From assembly GCA_920105625.2 (NCBI GenBank), contig OV050032.1:108236542-108300541 (forward strand): a stretch of DNA of 64,000 nt, given 5' to 3'. Positions 8,042 through 16,777 of the stretch are shown in pieces. The stretch is from Clusia tigrina (lineage: Eukaryota; Arthropoda; Insecta; Diptera; Clusiidae). The translations under genes were made by a program, and so were the position numbers. Each line of letters opens with the position of its first letter. Position 1 is the stretch's first letter. The notes below the pieces were generated by a model. It had not been told where the DNA came from and made no database searches. It saw nothing but the letters and a program-made list of their open reading frames with translations.

Positions 8042-9952
8042 TTATTGTAATATATTATATTTTTTCAATAAATGATAACTTGACAAAGGATGTGGTTTTT
8101 TATTATAATTTTTTAAATTTTTATATGATCTCCACTTATAAATAAACATTCTAGATCTAAAAGCTTTATCATTTGGGAATACATCGTTATTTGATAGAAC
8201 AATAATTGGTGTTCGCATGACTACAGTATCATTTGAATATTTAACTTTAGCTGCAACAGTATCTCCACCAAATAACATTTTTAATGTTTCAGTTGCTGAC
8301 GGCTCCAGTATAGGTTCGTTCCATAGAATTATTCTCTTGTCAACGCATTCCATTAATGGAAAAGAACTATAACGATTAAAATTGCCAACTTGGCCAAAAT
8401 TTAAACAAAAATGAATAAAAGTATCAAAAAAATAATTTTTACCAGCATTTGGAGGTGATAATATAAATAAAGTATTTTTTTTAGGAATATTTTTATCAAT
8501 AACATTATATAAATTAATTAAAAATTTTATTATTTCATTATAATCATTATAAAATTGAAATTTTAATAAGTCATCTAAAATATTTACTGATTCTTGAATA
8601 GAATAATAATAATTATATAAATTACCAACTGGTGCGTTGAAAATTAAATTTTGTGGTTCAACAGATTGTAAATATAAAAAAATTTCCTGGAAAGTTAAAT
8701 TATTTATATAGTTATTTACTATTCTTATACAATTTTTTATTAAAGTAGAATTTAAGTCAAAGAACCGAAATTGCGAAGATAGCCACATTGATGTATTTAA
8801 AATATGGCTTATAGGAGCTGTTGGATGTTCTTTTAGAAAATCAATTATTTTGTCTCCCTTTCCTCTCTTTTGACATTTGGTGTCTGTTGTAACTGATTCG
8901 TTACAGATACTAATAACTTCATTATTGTTTTGTAATTGGGATCCAAAGGAGATTGGATTATAAATGTTGAACGAAAATTCGCTTCCGTCCACCATTCCTT
9001 CTTCGGCTTCTTGCAGATCTTGGAAAAATCGTATACATCTAGTTTCACAACTTGGAAACCACGTTCCCCCGGCGATGTTATAGTATATGTACTCCCTGGA
9101 ATCTTTCTGCAAATAGATTGACAGATTGATCCAGTGCTGGAGCGTGAATTTCCAACTTGGAATAACGCGTCGAGCGAATCTTCTAGTGATACGTTCCTGG
9201 AAGCAGGAATTGAAGGAACATCGGCAGGAATTGTTGGAGTAATTGCAGTCGTGGATGACATGGATGTGATTCCCGTGATGTGCGATGATGAGGATGGTCC
9301 CTGAAAATTTTCTACATAATTGTTGGTAATCCATGTTGATGTTTCCAACGTCATAGATTGTTCCAAATACATCGTGGACCACTCGCTGTTTAATAGGATT
9401 ATGATTAAATGCTTCAACGAATACTTGCCTAATTCTTTCTTTTGGGCAAGAATTATTTTCTGTGCATACAGGAGGGAGTCCATCAACGTATGTAGAGATC
9501 GTTTCGCCTCGTACTGCTTCTGTTTCAAAGAGAGAGAGATCAAAATCTCCAATGTTGTATTCGCATGAAGAAGGAATTCCTTTGTCCATAGCAGCATCAC
9601 CAATGAAAGAAGCGAAATATGCGTTGAGTTCTCTGGAAGAAGACTCGCCTTTTTCATTTCTGCTTCGACATCCAATTTCTTTTTTTTGGTCATCTCCTGA
9701 TTGTCCTCTGCTTTCCTTTTCTTCCGTTTCTCCTTCACTATCGTCTCCTCCACTGCTTGCGTATTCGGCATTACTGATACTTCTTCGTAATCGCTTAATC
9801 TTTGTCCAAGTTGAATCTCCTGCTCGTTTTCTGACTCCAATGGAGAATCGTCGTCTAATACTACTGGCTCGCGAATCGTCACTTTTTTCGTCGGTGCCAT
9901 CTTCTTCACTTGAATAATTATACGAACACTCACTTTCGCTACTAGAATTCAT
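8042..9952 (-). CDS. NS1: NS1 nickase-helicase, copy 2
   Basis: Full-length 636-aa frame with all HUH and SF3 motifs. It has P500 in the Walker A segment (SPPNAGKN), D18 and E75, and no copy-specific amino-acid change was noticed. A silent base change in this frame (GAC for GAT, Asp codon) alters NS2. Confidence 0.93.
   Translation of the reverse strand: MNSSSESECSYNYSSEEDGTDEKSDDSRASSIRRRFSIGVRKRAGDSTWTKIKRLRRSISNAEYASSGGDDSEGETEEKESRGQSGDDQKKEIGCRSRNEKGESSSRELNAYFASFIGDAAMDKGIPSSCEYNIGDFDLSLFETEAVRGETISTYVDGLPPVCTENNSCPKERIRQVFVEAFNHNPIKQRVVHDVFGTIYDVGNINMDYQQLCRKFSGTILIIAHHGNHIHVIHDCNYSNNSCRCSFNSCFQERITRRFARRVIPSWKFTLQHWINLSIYLQKDSREYIYYNIAGGTWFPSCETRCIRFFQDLQEAEEGMVDGSEFSFNIYNPISFGSQLQNNNEVISICNESVTTDTKCQKRGKGDKIIDFLKEHPTAPISHILNTSMWLSSQFRFFDLNSTLIKNCIRIVNNYINNLTFQEIFLYLQSVEPQNLIFNAPVGNLYNYYYSIQESVNILDDLLKFQFYNDYNEIIKFLINLYNVIDKNIPKKNTLFILSPPNAGKNYFFDTFIHFCLNFGQVGNFNRYSSFPLMECVDKRIILWNEPILEPSATETLKMLFGGDTVAAKVKYSNDTVVMRTPIIVLSNNDVFPNDKAFRSRMFIYKWRSYKNLKNYNKKPHPLSSYHLLKKYNILQ
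8845..9900 (-). CDS. NS2: NS2, copy 2
   Basis: Intact 351-aa frame. The residue before PNVK near the C-terminus is Thr where other copies have Ile, caused by a base that is silent in NS1. Confidence 0.84.
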   Translation of the reverse strand: MAPTKKVTIREPVVLDDDSPLESENEQEIQLGQRLSDYEEVSVMPNTQAVEETIVKEKRKKRKAEDNQEMTKKKKLDVEAEMKKASLLPENSTHISLLSLVMLLWTKEFLLHANTTLEILISLSLKQKQYEAKRSLHTLMDSLLYAQKIILAQKKELGKYSLKHLIIILLNSEWSTMYLEQSMTLETSTWITNNYVENFQGPSSSSHITGITSMSSTTAITPTIPADVPSIPASRNVSLEDSLDALFQVGNSRSSTGSICQSICRKIPGSTYTITSPGERGFQVVKLDVYDFSKICKKPKKEWWTEANFRSTFIIQSPLDPNYKTIMKLLVSVTNQLQQTPNVKREERETK

Positions 9953-9979
9953 TTAAGTTACTTGAGAAATTTATTGCGC

Positions 9980-9986
9980 TTATATA
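9980..9986 (-). promoter_or_regulatory. NS promoter TATA box, copy 2
   Basis: TATATAA upstream of the minus-strand NS1, with GCGCAATAAATT downstream and GACTAATTTT upstream. Confidence 0.7.
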
Positions 9987-10013
9987 CTCTTTTGCAAAAT
10001 TAGTCGTTAACTA

Positions 10014-10241
10014 TGCGCAGTAAAAATAATAAAACATTATGGCGACGACGACGACGACGACGATGCCGACAGCGCAGTCAATAGTGGCAAAGCTGAATTT
10101 TCCATTCGGCAGCTATCGGCCGAAGGCCATGATATAGCTAAGCCATGAATAGGTAAATTCAGCTTTGCCACTATTGACTGCGCTGTCGGCATCGACGTCG
10201 TCGTCGTCGTCGCCATAATGTTTTATTATTTTTACTGCGCA
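10014..10241. repeat. Terminal palindrome, NS/NS junction of copies 2 and 3 (228 nt, loop form A)
   Basis: Complete palindrome. Two arm mismatches are visible: GAATAGGTAAATT beside the loop (others GAATAGGAAAATT), and GGCATCGACGTCG on the right, the mirror of the variant seen on the left arm of the first junction. Confidence 0.92.
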
Positions 10242-10268
10242 TAGTTAACGACTAATTTTGCAAAAGAG

Positions 10269-10275
10269 TATATAA
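10269..10275 (+). promoter_or_regulatory. NS promoter TATA box, copy 3
   Basis: TATATAA 28-34 nt before NS1, flanked by GACTAATTTT upstream, as on the mirrored copy 2 side. Confidence 0.7.
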
Positions 10276-10302
10276 GCGCAATAAATTTCTCAAGTAACTT
10301 AA

Positions 10303-12213
10303 ATGAATTCTAGTAGCGAAAGTGAGTGTTCGTATAATTATTCAAGTGAAGAAAATGGCACCGACGAAAAAAGTGACGATTCGCGAGCCAGTAGTATTAG
10401 ACGACGATTCTCCATTGGAGTCAGAAAACGAGCAGGAGATTCAACTTGGACAAAGATTAAGCGATTACGAAGAAGTATCAGTAATGCCGAATACGCAAGC
10501 AGTGGAGGAGACGATAGTGAAGGAGAAACGGAAGAAAAGGAAAGCAGAGGACAATCAGGAGATGACCAAAAAAAAGAAATTGGATGTCGAAGCAGAAATG
10601 AAAAAGGCGAGTCTTCTTCCAGAGAACTCAACGCATATTTCGCTTCTTTCATTGGTGATGCTGCTATGGACAAAGGAATTCCTTCTTCATGCGAATACAA
10701 CATTGGAGATTTTGATCTCTCTCTCTTTGAAACAGAAGCAGTACGAGGCGAAACGATCTCTACATACGTTGATGGACTCCCTCCTGTATGCACAGAAAAT
10801 AATTCTTGCCCAAAAGAAAGAATTAGGCAAGTATTCGTTGAAGCATTTAATCATAATCCTATTAAACAGCGAGTGGTCCACGATGTATTTGGAACAATCT
10901 ATGACGTTGGAAACATCAACATGGATTACCAACAATTATGTAGAAAATTTTCAGGGACCATCCTCATCATCGCACATCACGGGAATCACATCCATGTCAT
11001 CCACGACTGCAATTACTCCAACAATTCCTGCCGATGTTCCTTCAATTCCTGCTTCCAGGAACGTATCACTAGAAGATTCGCTCGACGCGTTATTCCAAGT
11101 TGGAAATTCACGCTCCAGCACTGGATCAATCTGTCAATCTATTTGCAGAAAGATTCCAGGGAGTACATATACTATAACATCGCCGGGGGAACGTGGTTTC
11201 CAAGTTGTGAAACTAGATGTATACGATTTTTCCAAGATCTGCAAGAAGCCGAAGAAGGAATGGTGGACGGAAGCGAATTTTCGTTCAACATTTATAATCC
11301 AATCTCCTTTGGATCCCAATTACAAAACAATAATGAAGTTATTAGTATCTGTAACGAATCAGTTACAACAGATACCAAATGTCAAAAGAGAGGAAAGGGA
11401 GACAAAATAATTGATTTTCTAAAAGAACATCCAACAGCTCCCATAAGCCATATTTTAAATACATCAATGTGGCTATCTTCGCAATTTCGGTTCTTTGACT
11501 TAAATTCTACTTTAATAAAAAATTGTATAAGAATAGTAAATAACTATATAAATAATTTAACTTTCCAGGAAATTTTTTTATATTTACAATCTGTTGAACC
11601 ACAAAATTTAATTTTCAACGCACCAGTTGGTAATTTATATAATTATTATTATTCTATTCAAGAATCAGTAAATATTTTAGATGACTTATTAAAATTTCAA
11701 TTTTATAATGATTATAATGAAATAATAAAATTTTTAATTAATTTATATAATGTTATTGATAAAAATATTCCTAAAAAAAATACTTTATTTATATTATCAC
11801 CTCCAAATGCTGGTAAAAATTATTTTTTTGATACTTTTATACATTTTTGTTTAAATTTTGGCCAAGTTGGCAATTTTAATCGTTATAGTTCTTTTCCATT
11901 AATGGAATGCGTTGACAAGAGAATAATTCTATGGAACGAACCTATACTGGAGCCGTCAGCAACTGAAACATTAAAAATGTTATTTGGTGGAGATACTGTT
12001 GCAGCTAAAGTTAAATATTCAAATGATACTGTAGTCATGCGAACACCAATTATTGTTCTATCAAATAACGATGTATTCCCAAATGATAAAGCTTTTAGAT
12101 CTAGAATGTTTATTTATAAGTGGAGATCATATAAAAATTTAAAAAATTATAATAAAAAACCACATCCTTTGTCAAGTTATCATTTATTGAAAAAATATAA
12201 TATATTACAATAA
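10303..12213 (+). CDS. NS1: NS1 nickase-helicase, copy 3
   Basis: Intact 636 aa with N18 and E75, matching the protein haplotype of copies 4 and 8. The N18 codon also changes the base just before the NS2 ATG (AAA instead of AAG), leaving the strong -3 A unchanged. Confidence 0.93.
   Translation: MNSSSESECSYNYSSEENGTDEKSDDSRASSIRRRFSIGVRKRAGDSTWTKIKRLRRSISNAEYASSGGDDSEGETEEKESRGQSGDDQKKEIGCRSRNEKGESSSRELNAYFASFIGDAAMDKGIPSSCEYNIGDFDLSLFETEAVRGETISTYVDGLPPVCTENNSCPKERIRQVFVEAFNHNPIKQRVVHDVFGTIYDVGNINMDYQQLCRKFSGTILIIAHHGNHIHVIHDCNYSNNSCRCSFNSCFQERITRRFARRVIPSWKFTLQHWINLSIYLQKDSREYIYYNIAGGTWFPSCETRCIRFFQDLQEAEEGMVDGSEFSFNIYNPISFGSQLQNNNEVISICNESVTTDTKCQKRGKGDKIIDFLKEHPTAPISHILNTSMWLSSQFRFFDLNSTLIKNCIRIVNNYINNLTFQEIFLYLQSVEPQNLIFNAPVGNLYNYYYSIQESVNILDDLLKFQFYNDYNEIIKFLINLYNVIDKNIPKKNTLFILSPPNAGKNYFFDTFIHFCLNFGQVGNFNRYSSFPLMECVDKRIILWNEPILEPSATETLKMLFGGDTVAAKVKYSNDTVVMRTPIIVLSNNDVFPNDKAFRSRMFIYKWRSYKNLKNYNKKPHPLSSYHLLKKYNILQ
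10355..11410 (+). CDS. NS2: NS2, copy 3
   Basis: Intact 351-aa frame with the consensus basic cluster (Lys58) and no copy-specific change noticed. Confidence 0.85.
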   Translation: MAPTKKVTIREPVVLDDDSPLESENEQEIQLGQRLSDYEEVSVMPNTQAVEETIVKEKRKKRKAEDNQEMTKKKKLDVEAEMKKASLLPENSTHISLLSLVMLLWTKEFLLHANTTLEILISLSLKQKQYEAKRSLHTLMDSLLYAQKIILAQKKELGKYSLKHLIIILLNSEWSTMYLEQSMTLETSTWITNNYVENFQGPSSSSHITGITSMSSTTAITPTIPADVPSIPASRNVSLEDSLDALFQVGNSRSSTGSICQSICRKIPGSTYTITSPGERGFQVVKLDVYDFSKICKKPKKEWWTEANFRSTFIIQSPLDPNYKTIMKLLVSVTNQLQQIPNVKREERETK

Positions 12214-12222
12214 AAAATAAAA

Positions 12223-14235
12223 TTATAAATTTAAATGTTGTGTTTTATTTATAACATCATATTCTTCATCTTCATCTTCTTCATTTAAAATTGCATTTAC
12301 TTTTCCATTATCGTCATCTGTAACGCCGAATAATGTTTGACCATCTGTGTAAGCTCTATCATAATTAGCACAAAAAGTTGCTTCTAAAGGCCAACTAACA
12401 CTAAATCCTTTGCCAAATGCTGATGTAATATTACATTTAATTTCTATTGAACATTCTACTTTCCAATAACATGCGCTATTTAAATAACTAGTTGAATTAT
12501 CTGTTGGTTTTAATTGAGGAGTTGCAATTAACCCCACATGTAATTGAGGTTGTGTCTCATAACCGAATCCACCTCTTATTGGATGATATGTACCATATGA
12601 TTCTATTGTTCTAGCATATACATCATTTATATTATTAATTACGATAGGTGTTGTTGCACTTTTACTTAAACCTATATCTCCAGATATTGGTTTATTGCCA
12701 GCTTTAAAGAATTGTAGTACATGACTATGTGGTCTAATTTTTGAAGAATGAACTTTATATTTTTGTCTCGTATATGGGACAAAATGTTCTTTACCACGTT
12801 TTATAAATCCACTTTTTGGTCTATATTCATAATTTGCAATTGGGATTCCTATTGATTGATTTATTAAAAACTGGTGAACTTTTTCATCCATTCTCACACT
12901 TCCTTTATCATGAATTATATATTCTGGATATTTGCCTTCATCTGGATTTCTTTCTCGGTTCCATTCATGGACAAAGTATTGTTCAATTGGTGTTGGAACA
13001 CATAGTGCATTTGATGGAATGTGTTTATAATATTTTTGGTACATTTCAGTAACATCAATTGTTTCCAATCCAGTTACTCTCATCGGATCTGTTCCAGCTG
13101 AAGTATATTTTACATTTTTTCCATAAAATGTTTTATTTAATCCTTCTGCTACCAATCCAATTGGTACATATTCTGAAGTTGCAGTTCCAGTCACAGTTGA
13201 ACCAATGTCAAAAGCAGTACGAGTACCTAATGGAGTTACTTGGCATGTAACTTTCATTACTTCTGCAGTTGTCGGTAACATATCATATTCAGCTTCACTT
13301 AGATAAAAAGGTATAAAATCAACTGGAATTAGAGCTAAAGGTGTAGTAATTTGATCAATTGTTTGTGAAGTTTGAATGTTCTCAGTACTATAACCATAAC
13401 TGACTAATATTTTGGTCTTTGAAAAATGCATATAATTACTAGAACATGGTGTACTAGGTCTTATCCATGTGATACCCGTAGTAGAGGAATCTCCACTTCC
13501 TGTTGCACCCGATCGCGCCCCTGTATTCGGGCCACGACCTGAACCACTTTGCTGATGAATATTTTCTTGATCAACATCCATATTAGAAGAAGCAGTATTA
13601 GGATGATTAGTTTTTTCAACGAATAAAGGATCGTGTTCAACACTTGAATCAGATTCACTATCTGGATCAGATCTTGGTCTCTTGGCGGGTGGTCCGTTAT
13701 TGGTTCCGGCGCGGTTTGCATTAAAATCTCTTTCTAAAGCTTTATAATAGTATCCTCCAACTTTATAACTATCGTAGATTTGTTTACTTATTAATGCGTT
13801 TGCTTTAAATTCTTGAAAATTTCGATATCCGCCTTTATCTGGTGTATCTTTTATACGTGCCCACTCTTGTGCAAAATGTCTTTCTCGTGAAGCATATATT
13901 AATTGAGGTAAAGTTTTCTCTTTTTCTCCTTGCATTCTAGGATATTGTACACCAAACACACTTTCAAAACCATATTTCAATGATAATCCAACAATTCCAG
14001 TTAATTCAGCTAATGATCCGTTCTTATGATAATCAGATATAAATGAATTAATTGCAACACGATCAGCTTCTCTTATTTGTTCCTTTGTTATTGCTAATTC
14101 ATATGTTAAATCGTGAATGTATGCATCAAAATCAACTTCATCAACCGGTTCGTCGTCTTTGTATACTGTGTTGCCTGGCCCCAAGTAATTATGACCTGGA
14201 AATGTGTATCCGTCACTGCTATGATATAACACCAT
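12223..14235 (-). CDS. VP: VP capsid protein with PLA2 domain, copy 3
   Basis: Intact 670 aa with I49, T214, V329, E433, E560 and E598. This is the purest type A haplotype, shared residue for residue at these sites with copy 6. The PLA2 site is complete. Confidence 0.93.
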   Translation of the reverse strand: MVLYHSSDGYTFPGHNYLGPGNTVYKDDEPVDEVDFDAYIHDLTYELAITKEQIREADRVAINSFISDYHKNGSLAELTGIVGLSLKYGFESVFGVQYPRMQGEKEKTLPQLIYASRERHFAQEWARIKDTPDKGGYRNFQEFKANALISKQIYDSYKVGGYYYKALERDFNANRAGTNNGPPAKRPRSDPDSESDSSVEHDPLFVEKTNHPNTASSNMDVDQENIHQQSGSGRGPNTGARSGATGSGDSSTTGITWIRPSTPCSSNYMHFSKTKILVSYGYSTENIQTSQTIDQITTPLALIPVDFIPFYLSEAEYDMLPTTAEVMKVTCQVTPLGTRTAFDIGSTVTGTATSEYVPIGLVAEGLNKTFYGKNVKYTSAGTDPMRVTGLETIDVTEMYQKYYKHIPSNALCVPTPIEQYFVHEWNRERNPDEGKYPEYIIHDKGSVRMDEKVHQFLINQSIGIPIANYEYRPKSGFIKRGKEHFVPYTRQKYKVHSSKIRPHSHVLQFFKAGNKPISGDIGLSKSATTPIVINNINDVYARTIESYGTYHPIRGGFGYETQPQLHVGLIATPQLKPTDNSTSYLNSACYWKVECSIEIKCNITSAFGKGFSVSWPLEATFCANYDRAYTDGQTLFGVTDDDNGKVNAILNEEDEDEEYDVINKTQHLNL

Positions 14236-14259
14236 ACTAACAGCAAAACCATTTTAAAA

Positions 14260-14270
14260 TTATTTAAATA
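14260..14270 (-). promoter_or_regulatory. VP promoter TATA-like element, copy 3
   Basis: TATTTAAATAA on the minus strand at the same spacing from VP as in copy 2; the upstream 18-nt duplication is exact. Confidence 0.5.
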
Positions 14271-14381
14271 ATACCAATATGCGCAATAAATTATCTTAGC
14301 AACATTGTATTACTTAGCAACATTGTATTATACTGGTTTTTAACGTGCAACGTGACTTCATGTTTACGTTATAGTATTATA

Positions 14382-14609
14382 TGCGCAGTAAAAATAATAA
14401 AACATTATGGCGACGACGACGACGACGACGATGCCGACAGCGCAGTCAATAGTGGCAAAGCTGAATTTTCCATTCGGCAGCTATCGGCCGAAGGCCATGA
14501 TATAGCTAAGCCATGAATAGGAAAATTCAGCTTTGCCACTATTGACTGCGCTGTCGGCATCGTCGTCGTCGTCGTCGTCGCCATAATGTTTTATTATTTT
14601 TACTGCGCA
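14382..14609. repeat. Terminal palindrome, VP/VP junction of copies 3 and 4 (228 nt, loop form A)
   Basis: Complete, with consensus arms. It joins the same two genome ends as the copy 1/2 junction but carries the loop in the opposite orientation, so flip and flop both occur at VP ends. Confidence 0.92.
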
Positions 14610-14720
14610 TATAATACTATAACGTAAACATGAAGTCACGTTGCACGTTAAAAACCAGTATAATACAATGTTGCTAAGTAATACAATGTTGCTAAGATAA
14701 TTTATTGCGCATATTGGTAT

Positions 14721-14731
14721 TATTTAAATAA
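14721..14731 (+). promoter_or_regulatory. VP promoter TATA-like element, copy 4
   Basis: TATTTAAATAA 25-35 nt before the VP ATG at 14756, identical to copy 2. Confidence 0.5.
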
Positions 14732-14755
14732 TTTTAAAATGGTTTTGCTGTTAGT

Positions 14756-16768
14756 ATGGTGTTATATCATAGCAGTGACGGATACACATTTCCAGGTCAT
14801 AATTACTTGGGGCCAGGCAACACAGTATACAAAGACGACGAACCGGTTGATGAAGTTGATTTTGATGCATACATTCACGATTTAACATATGAATTAGCAA
14901 TAACAAAGGAACAAATAAGAGAAGCTGATCGTGTTGCAATTAATTCATTTATATCTGATTATCATAAGAACGGATCATTAGCTGAATTAACTGGAATTGT
15001 TGGATTATCATTGAAATATGGTTTTGAAAGTGTGTTTGGTGTACAATATCCTAGAATGCAAGGAGAAAAAGAGAAAACTTTACCTCAATTAATATATGCT
15101 TCACGAGAAAGACATTTTGCACAAGAGTGGGCACGTATAAAAGATACACCAGATAAAGGCGGATATCGGAATTTTCAAGAATTTAAAGCAAACGCATTAA
15201 TAAGTAAACAAATCTACGATAGTTATAAAGTTGGAGGATACTATTATAAAGCTTTAGAAAGAGATTTTAATGCAAACCGCGCCGGAACCAATAACGGACC
15301 ACCCGCCAAGAGACCAAGATCTGATCCAGATAGTGAATCTGATTCAAGTGTTGAACACGATCCTTTATTCGTTGAAAAAACTAATCATCCTAATACTGCT
15401 TCTTCTAATATGGATGTTGATCAAGAAAATATTCATCAGCAAAGTGGTTCAGGTCGTGGCCCGAATACAGGGGCGCGATCGGGTGCAACAGGAAGTGGAG
15501 ATTCCTCTACTACGGGTATCACATGGATAAGACCTAGTACACCATGTTCTAGTAATTATATGCATTTTTCAAAGACCAAAATATTAGTAAGTTATGGTTA
15601 TAGTACTGAGAACATTCAAACTTCACAAACAATTGATCAAATTACTACACCTTTAGCTCTAATTCCAGTTGATTTTATACCTTTTTATCTAAGTGAAGCT
15701 GAATATGATATGTTACCGACAACTGCAGAAGTAATGAAAGTTACATGCCAAGTAACTCCATTAGGTACTCGTACTGCTTTTGACATTGGTTCAACTGTGA
15801 CTGGAACTGCAACTTCAGAATATGTACCAATTGGATTGGTAGCAGAAGGATTAAATAAAACATTTTATGGAAAAAATGTAAAATATACTTCAGCTGGAAC
15901 AGATCCGATGAGAGTAACTGGATTGGAAACAATTGATGTTACTGAAATGTACCAAAAATATTATAAACACATTCCATCAAATGCACTATGTGTTCCAACA
16001 CCAATTGAACAATACTTTGTCCATGAATGGAACCGAGAAAGAAATCCAGATGAAGGCAAATATCCAGAATATATAATTCATGATAAAGGAAGTGTGAGAA
16101 TGGATGAAAAAGTTCACCAGTTTTTAATAAATCAATCAATAGGAATCCCAATTGCAAATTATGAATATAGACCAAAAAGTGGATTTATAAAACGTGGTAA
16201 AGAACATTTTGTCCCATATACGAGACAAAAATATAAAGTTCATTCTTCAAAAATTAGACCACATAGTCATGTACTACAATTCTTTAAAGCTGGCAATAAA
16301 CCTATATCTCCAGATATTGGTTTAAGTAAAAGTGCAACAACACCTATCGTAATTAATAATATAAATGATGTATATGCTAGAACAATAGAATCATATGGTA
16401 CATATCATCCAATAAGAGGTGGATTCGGTTATGATACACAACCTCAATTATATGTGGGGTTAATTGCAACTCCTCAATTAAAACCAACAGATAATTCAAC
16501 TAGTTATTTAAATAGCGCATGTTATTGGAAAGTAGAATGTTCAATAGAAATTAAATGTAATATTACATCAGCATTTGGCAAAGGATTTAGTGTTAGTTGG
16601 CCTTTAGAAGCAACTTTTTGTGCTAATTATGACAGAGCTTACACAGATGGTCAAACATTATTCGGCGTTACAGATGACGATAATGGAAAAGTAAATGCAA
16701 TTTTAAATGAAGAAGATGAAGATGAAGAATATGATGTTATAAATAAAACACAACATTTAAATTTATAA
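14756..16768 (+). CDS. VP: VP capsid protein with PLA2 domain, copy 4
   Basis: Open for 670 codons, with I49, T214, V329, E433, D560, E598 and two private changes: G519P and H566Y. G519P comes from a 26-nt near-palindrome (16298-16323) whose orientation is inverted relative to the other copies, turning the central GG into CC. Proline in place of a shared glycine in the capsid domain could disturb folding, so an intact frame does not guarantee a working capsid. Confidence 0.9.
   Translation: MVLYHSSDGYTFPGHNYLGPGNTVYKDDEPVDEVDFDAYIHDLTYELAITKEQIREADRVAINSFISDYHKNGSLAELTGIVGLSLKYGFESVFGVQYPRMQGEKEKTLPQLIYASRERHFAQEWARIKDTPDKGGYRNFQEFKANALISKQIYDSYKVGGYYYKALERDFNANRAGTNNGPPAKRPRSDPDSESDSSVEHDPLFVEKTNHPNTASSNMDVDQENIHQQSGSGRGPNTGARSGATGSGDSSTTGITWIRPSTPCSSNYMHFSKTKILVSYGYSTENIQTSQTIDQITTPLALIPVDFIPFYLSEAEYDMLPTTAEVMKVTCQVTPLGTRTAFDIGSTVTGTATSEYVPIGLVAEGLNKTFYGKNVKYTSAGTDPMRVTGLETIDVTEMYQKYYKHIPSNALCVPTPIEQYFVHEWNRERNPDEGKYPEYIIHDKGSVRMDEKVHQFLINQSIGIPIANYEYRPKSGFIKRGKEHFVPYTRQKYKVHSSKIRPHSHVLQFFKAGNKPISPDIGLSKSATTPIVINNINDVYARTIESYGTYHPIRGGFGYDTQPQLYVGLIATPQLKPTDNSTSYLNSACYWKVECSIEIKCNITSAFGKGFSVSWPLEATFCANYDRAYTDGQTLFGVTDDDNGKVNAILNEEDEDEEYDVINKTQHLNL
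16298..16323 (+). repeat. Inverted 26-nt imperfect palindrome inside VP, copy 4
   Basis: The outer AAACC/GGTTT and inner ATATCT/AGATAT pairs surround a central CC; all other copies read GG on the coding strand. Inverting the version seen in copies 1, 3 and 5 reproduces copy 4 exactly, including the two flanking A/T differences. Confidence 0.85.
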
Positions 16769-16777
16769 TTTTATTTT

